Assembly (NCBI GenBank): GCA_041398745.1
Contig: JAWKUB010000002.1
Coordinates: 1,054,001 to 1,118,000, forward strand
Source of the DNA: JACKHO01 sp041398745
Lineage (GTDB): Bacteria > Planctomycetota > Planctomycetia > Planctomycetales > Planctomycetaceae
DNA length: 64,000 bases
Direction of reading: 5' to 3'
Part shown: piece after piece, positions 63,368 to 64,000 of the stretch
How the letters are laid out: every line of letters begins with the position of its first letter
Position numbering within the stretch: the first letter of the stretch is position 1
Made by a program: the position numbers and the translations under genes
The notes under the pieces: model-generated
The model's database searches: none
What the model was told of the DNA's origin: nothing
The model's input: the letters and a program-made list of their open reading frames with translations, nothing else

Positions 63368-64000
63368 TCACCCAACTTGTCGGTCGTGCTCCCGGACAAC
63401 CGGGATGGCAATGTGGGGAGTGGGAATAATGGGTGTGTCCATTTCCTTCTCTCGCTTGCGCGGTGGTTTCGGACCAAGGCGCGATTCAATGATTGCGCCG
63501 AGCGGCCCCACGAGCATCGCTGGCAGCAGAAGCAAGTCGCCCAGGAGTGCCGCACCAATGAGTGCTGCCATGAGCCAGCCGAAGCGGCTTATCAGCAGTA
63601 AATCGGCGGGCAGCAGCATGAGCAGACCAATTCCCACAGCGGCGCTCGTTTGCCACATGGCTGGTCCACAATGCTGCAGAGCAATCATGACGGCTTTTTC
63701 GCGTGACTGACCCGCTGCGAGTCCATCGCGGAACCAGGTCAATAGATGCAACGTGCCATCGACCGCGATTCCCAGAGCGACCGAGGCGGTAACCATAGTT
63801 CCGACGTCAATGTGCATACCGAACCATGAGACCAGTCCGAAAATCGAAATCACGGGCAGCATGTTGGGAATCATGCTGAGGGCCCCTGCAACAGGGTCCC
63901 AAAGCACCAACATCATGACCACGGCAATGGTGATAAAGGCCAGCGTGAAACTGAAAATGAGACTTTCCAGCACGGCCTGCTGCGTACGGTTGAACAGCGG
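63368..64000 (-). CDS. MMPL/RND-family exporter, C-terminal part
   Basis: The frame is open to the window edge, so the N-terminus lies outside. The visible 210 residues hold five to six membrane segments: SLIFSFTLAFITIAVVMMLVLW, ALSMIPNMLPVISIFGLVSW, 'HIDVGTMVTASVALGIAVDGTLHLLTWFRDGLAAG', SAAVGIGLLMLLPADLLLIS and AALIGAALLGDLLLLPAMLV. 'GTMVTASVALGIAVDGTLHLL' is the RND/MMPL TM4-type motif with an acidic residue for proton relay. The tail is short and basic. Convergent with the BatA/VWA gene, 15 bases apart. Substrate unknown. Confidence 0.9.
   Translation of the reverse strand, partial: PLFNRTQQAVLESLIFSFTLAFITIAVVMMLVLWDPVAGALSMIPNMLPVISIFGLVSWFGMHIDVGTMVTASVALGIAVDGTLHLLTWFRDGLAAGQSREKAVMIALQHCGPAMWQTSAAVGIGLLMLLPADLLLISRFGWLMAALIGAALLGDLLLLPAMLVGPLGAIIESRLGPKPPRKREKEMDTPIIPTPHIAIPVVREHDRQVG

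Overview
The window is bacterial and almost certainly planctomycete (order Planctomycetales). The markers are family-level: a DUF1501 protein with a Tat-like leader, a LamG/DUF1549/DUF1553 protein with a CxxCH motif, a 'VERLEDKTLLS' surface-protein N-terminus, a cysteine-rich YTV-type wall protein, a DUF1559 pseudopilin-like protein, an ECF sigma factor joined to a Ser/Thr kinase with a long C-terminal extension, a remnant of a kinase/formylglycine-generating-enzyme fusion, and very large multidomain secreted heme/copper proteins. No species is claimed.

Layout. 1-2813 (minus): a PPC-domain secreted protein (cut by the window edge) behind a DUF1501 protein. 3359-6854 (plus): cpaF-tadB-tadC, the motor and platform of a Tad/Flp system. 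6871-12221 (minus): coaD, a Gfo/Idh/MocA oxidoreductase and the large DUF1549/DUF1553 protein. 12387-13892 (plus): a degenerate receiver protein and a glucuronokinase-like GHMP kinase, ending at a perfect hairpin shared with the convergent surface-protein gene (14021-15127). 15532-19302 (plus): a coupled ECF sigma/kinase/DUF1559 cluster whose genes overlap by 8 and 4 bases. 20096-23015 (minus): a PTPS/QueD-like enzyme, a sugar-binding lipoprotein without a transporter, and glgC. 23225-25422 (plus): a delta-1-pyrroline-5-carboxylate dehydrogenase and a small membrane protein.

25470-27520 is an accessory patch. An IS3-like element with perfect 27-bp ends, a 3-bp target duplication and badly frameshifted transposase genes sits inside an unidentified minus-strand gene; GC-rich hairpin repeats follow. 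A tRNA-Gln(CUG) lies at 28088-28158. 28241-33578 carries a secreted protein, a GT-C-like membrane protein and a TolC-like outer-membrane lipoprotein. 33579-34742 is a second accessory patch with a truncated IS110-type transposase, a structured leader and a short GxxExxY-like stub. A third patch, 37799-38740, holds a kinase/FGE fusion pseudogene broken by a 125-bp MITE-like insertion (TA duplication), an internal deletion and a nonsense codon.

The remainder is mostly intact chromosome: a two-HMA periplasmic protein, a rhomboid protease, the YTV wall protein, an ABC-2 type ATPase, DAHP synthase, a PQQ-propeller protein divergent from a roughly 1,700-residue ThuA / discoidin / SGNH / membrane-bound-dehydrogenase / blue-copper / cytochrome c fusion, a double-ACT protein, a BlaI repressor with a recognisable promoter next to a 2,354-residue M56 (BlaR1-like) protease fused to many carboxypeptidase-regulatory-like modules and a redoxin-like domain, a BatA/VWA protein, and the C-terminal part of an MMPL/RND exporter. 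The most unusual elements are the BlaI/M56 giant fusion, the 1,700-residue electron-transfer fusion, and the two insertions whose removal restores a reading frame.
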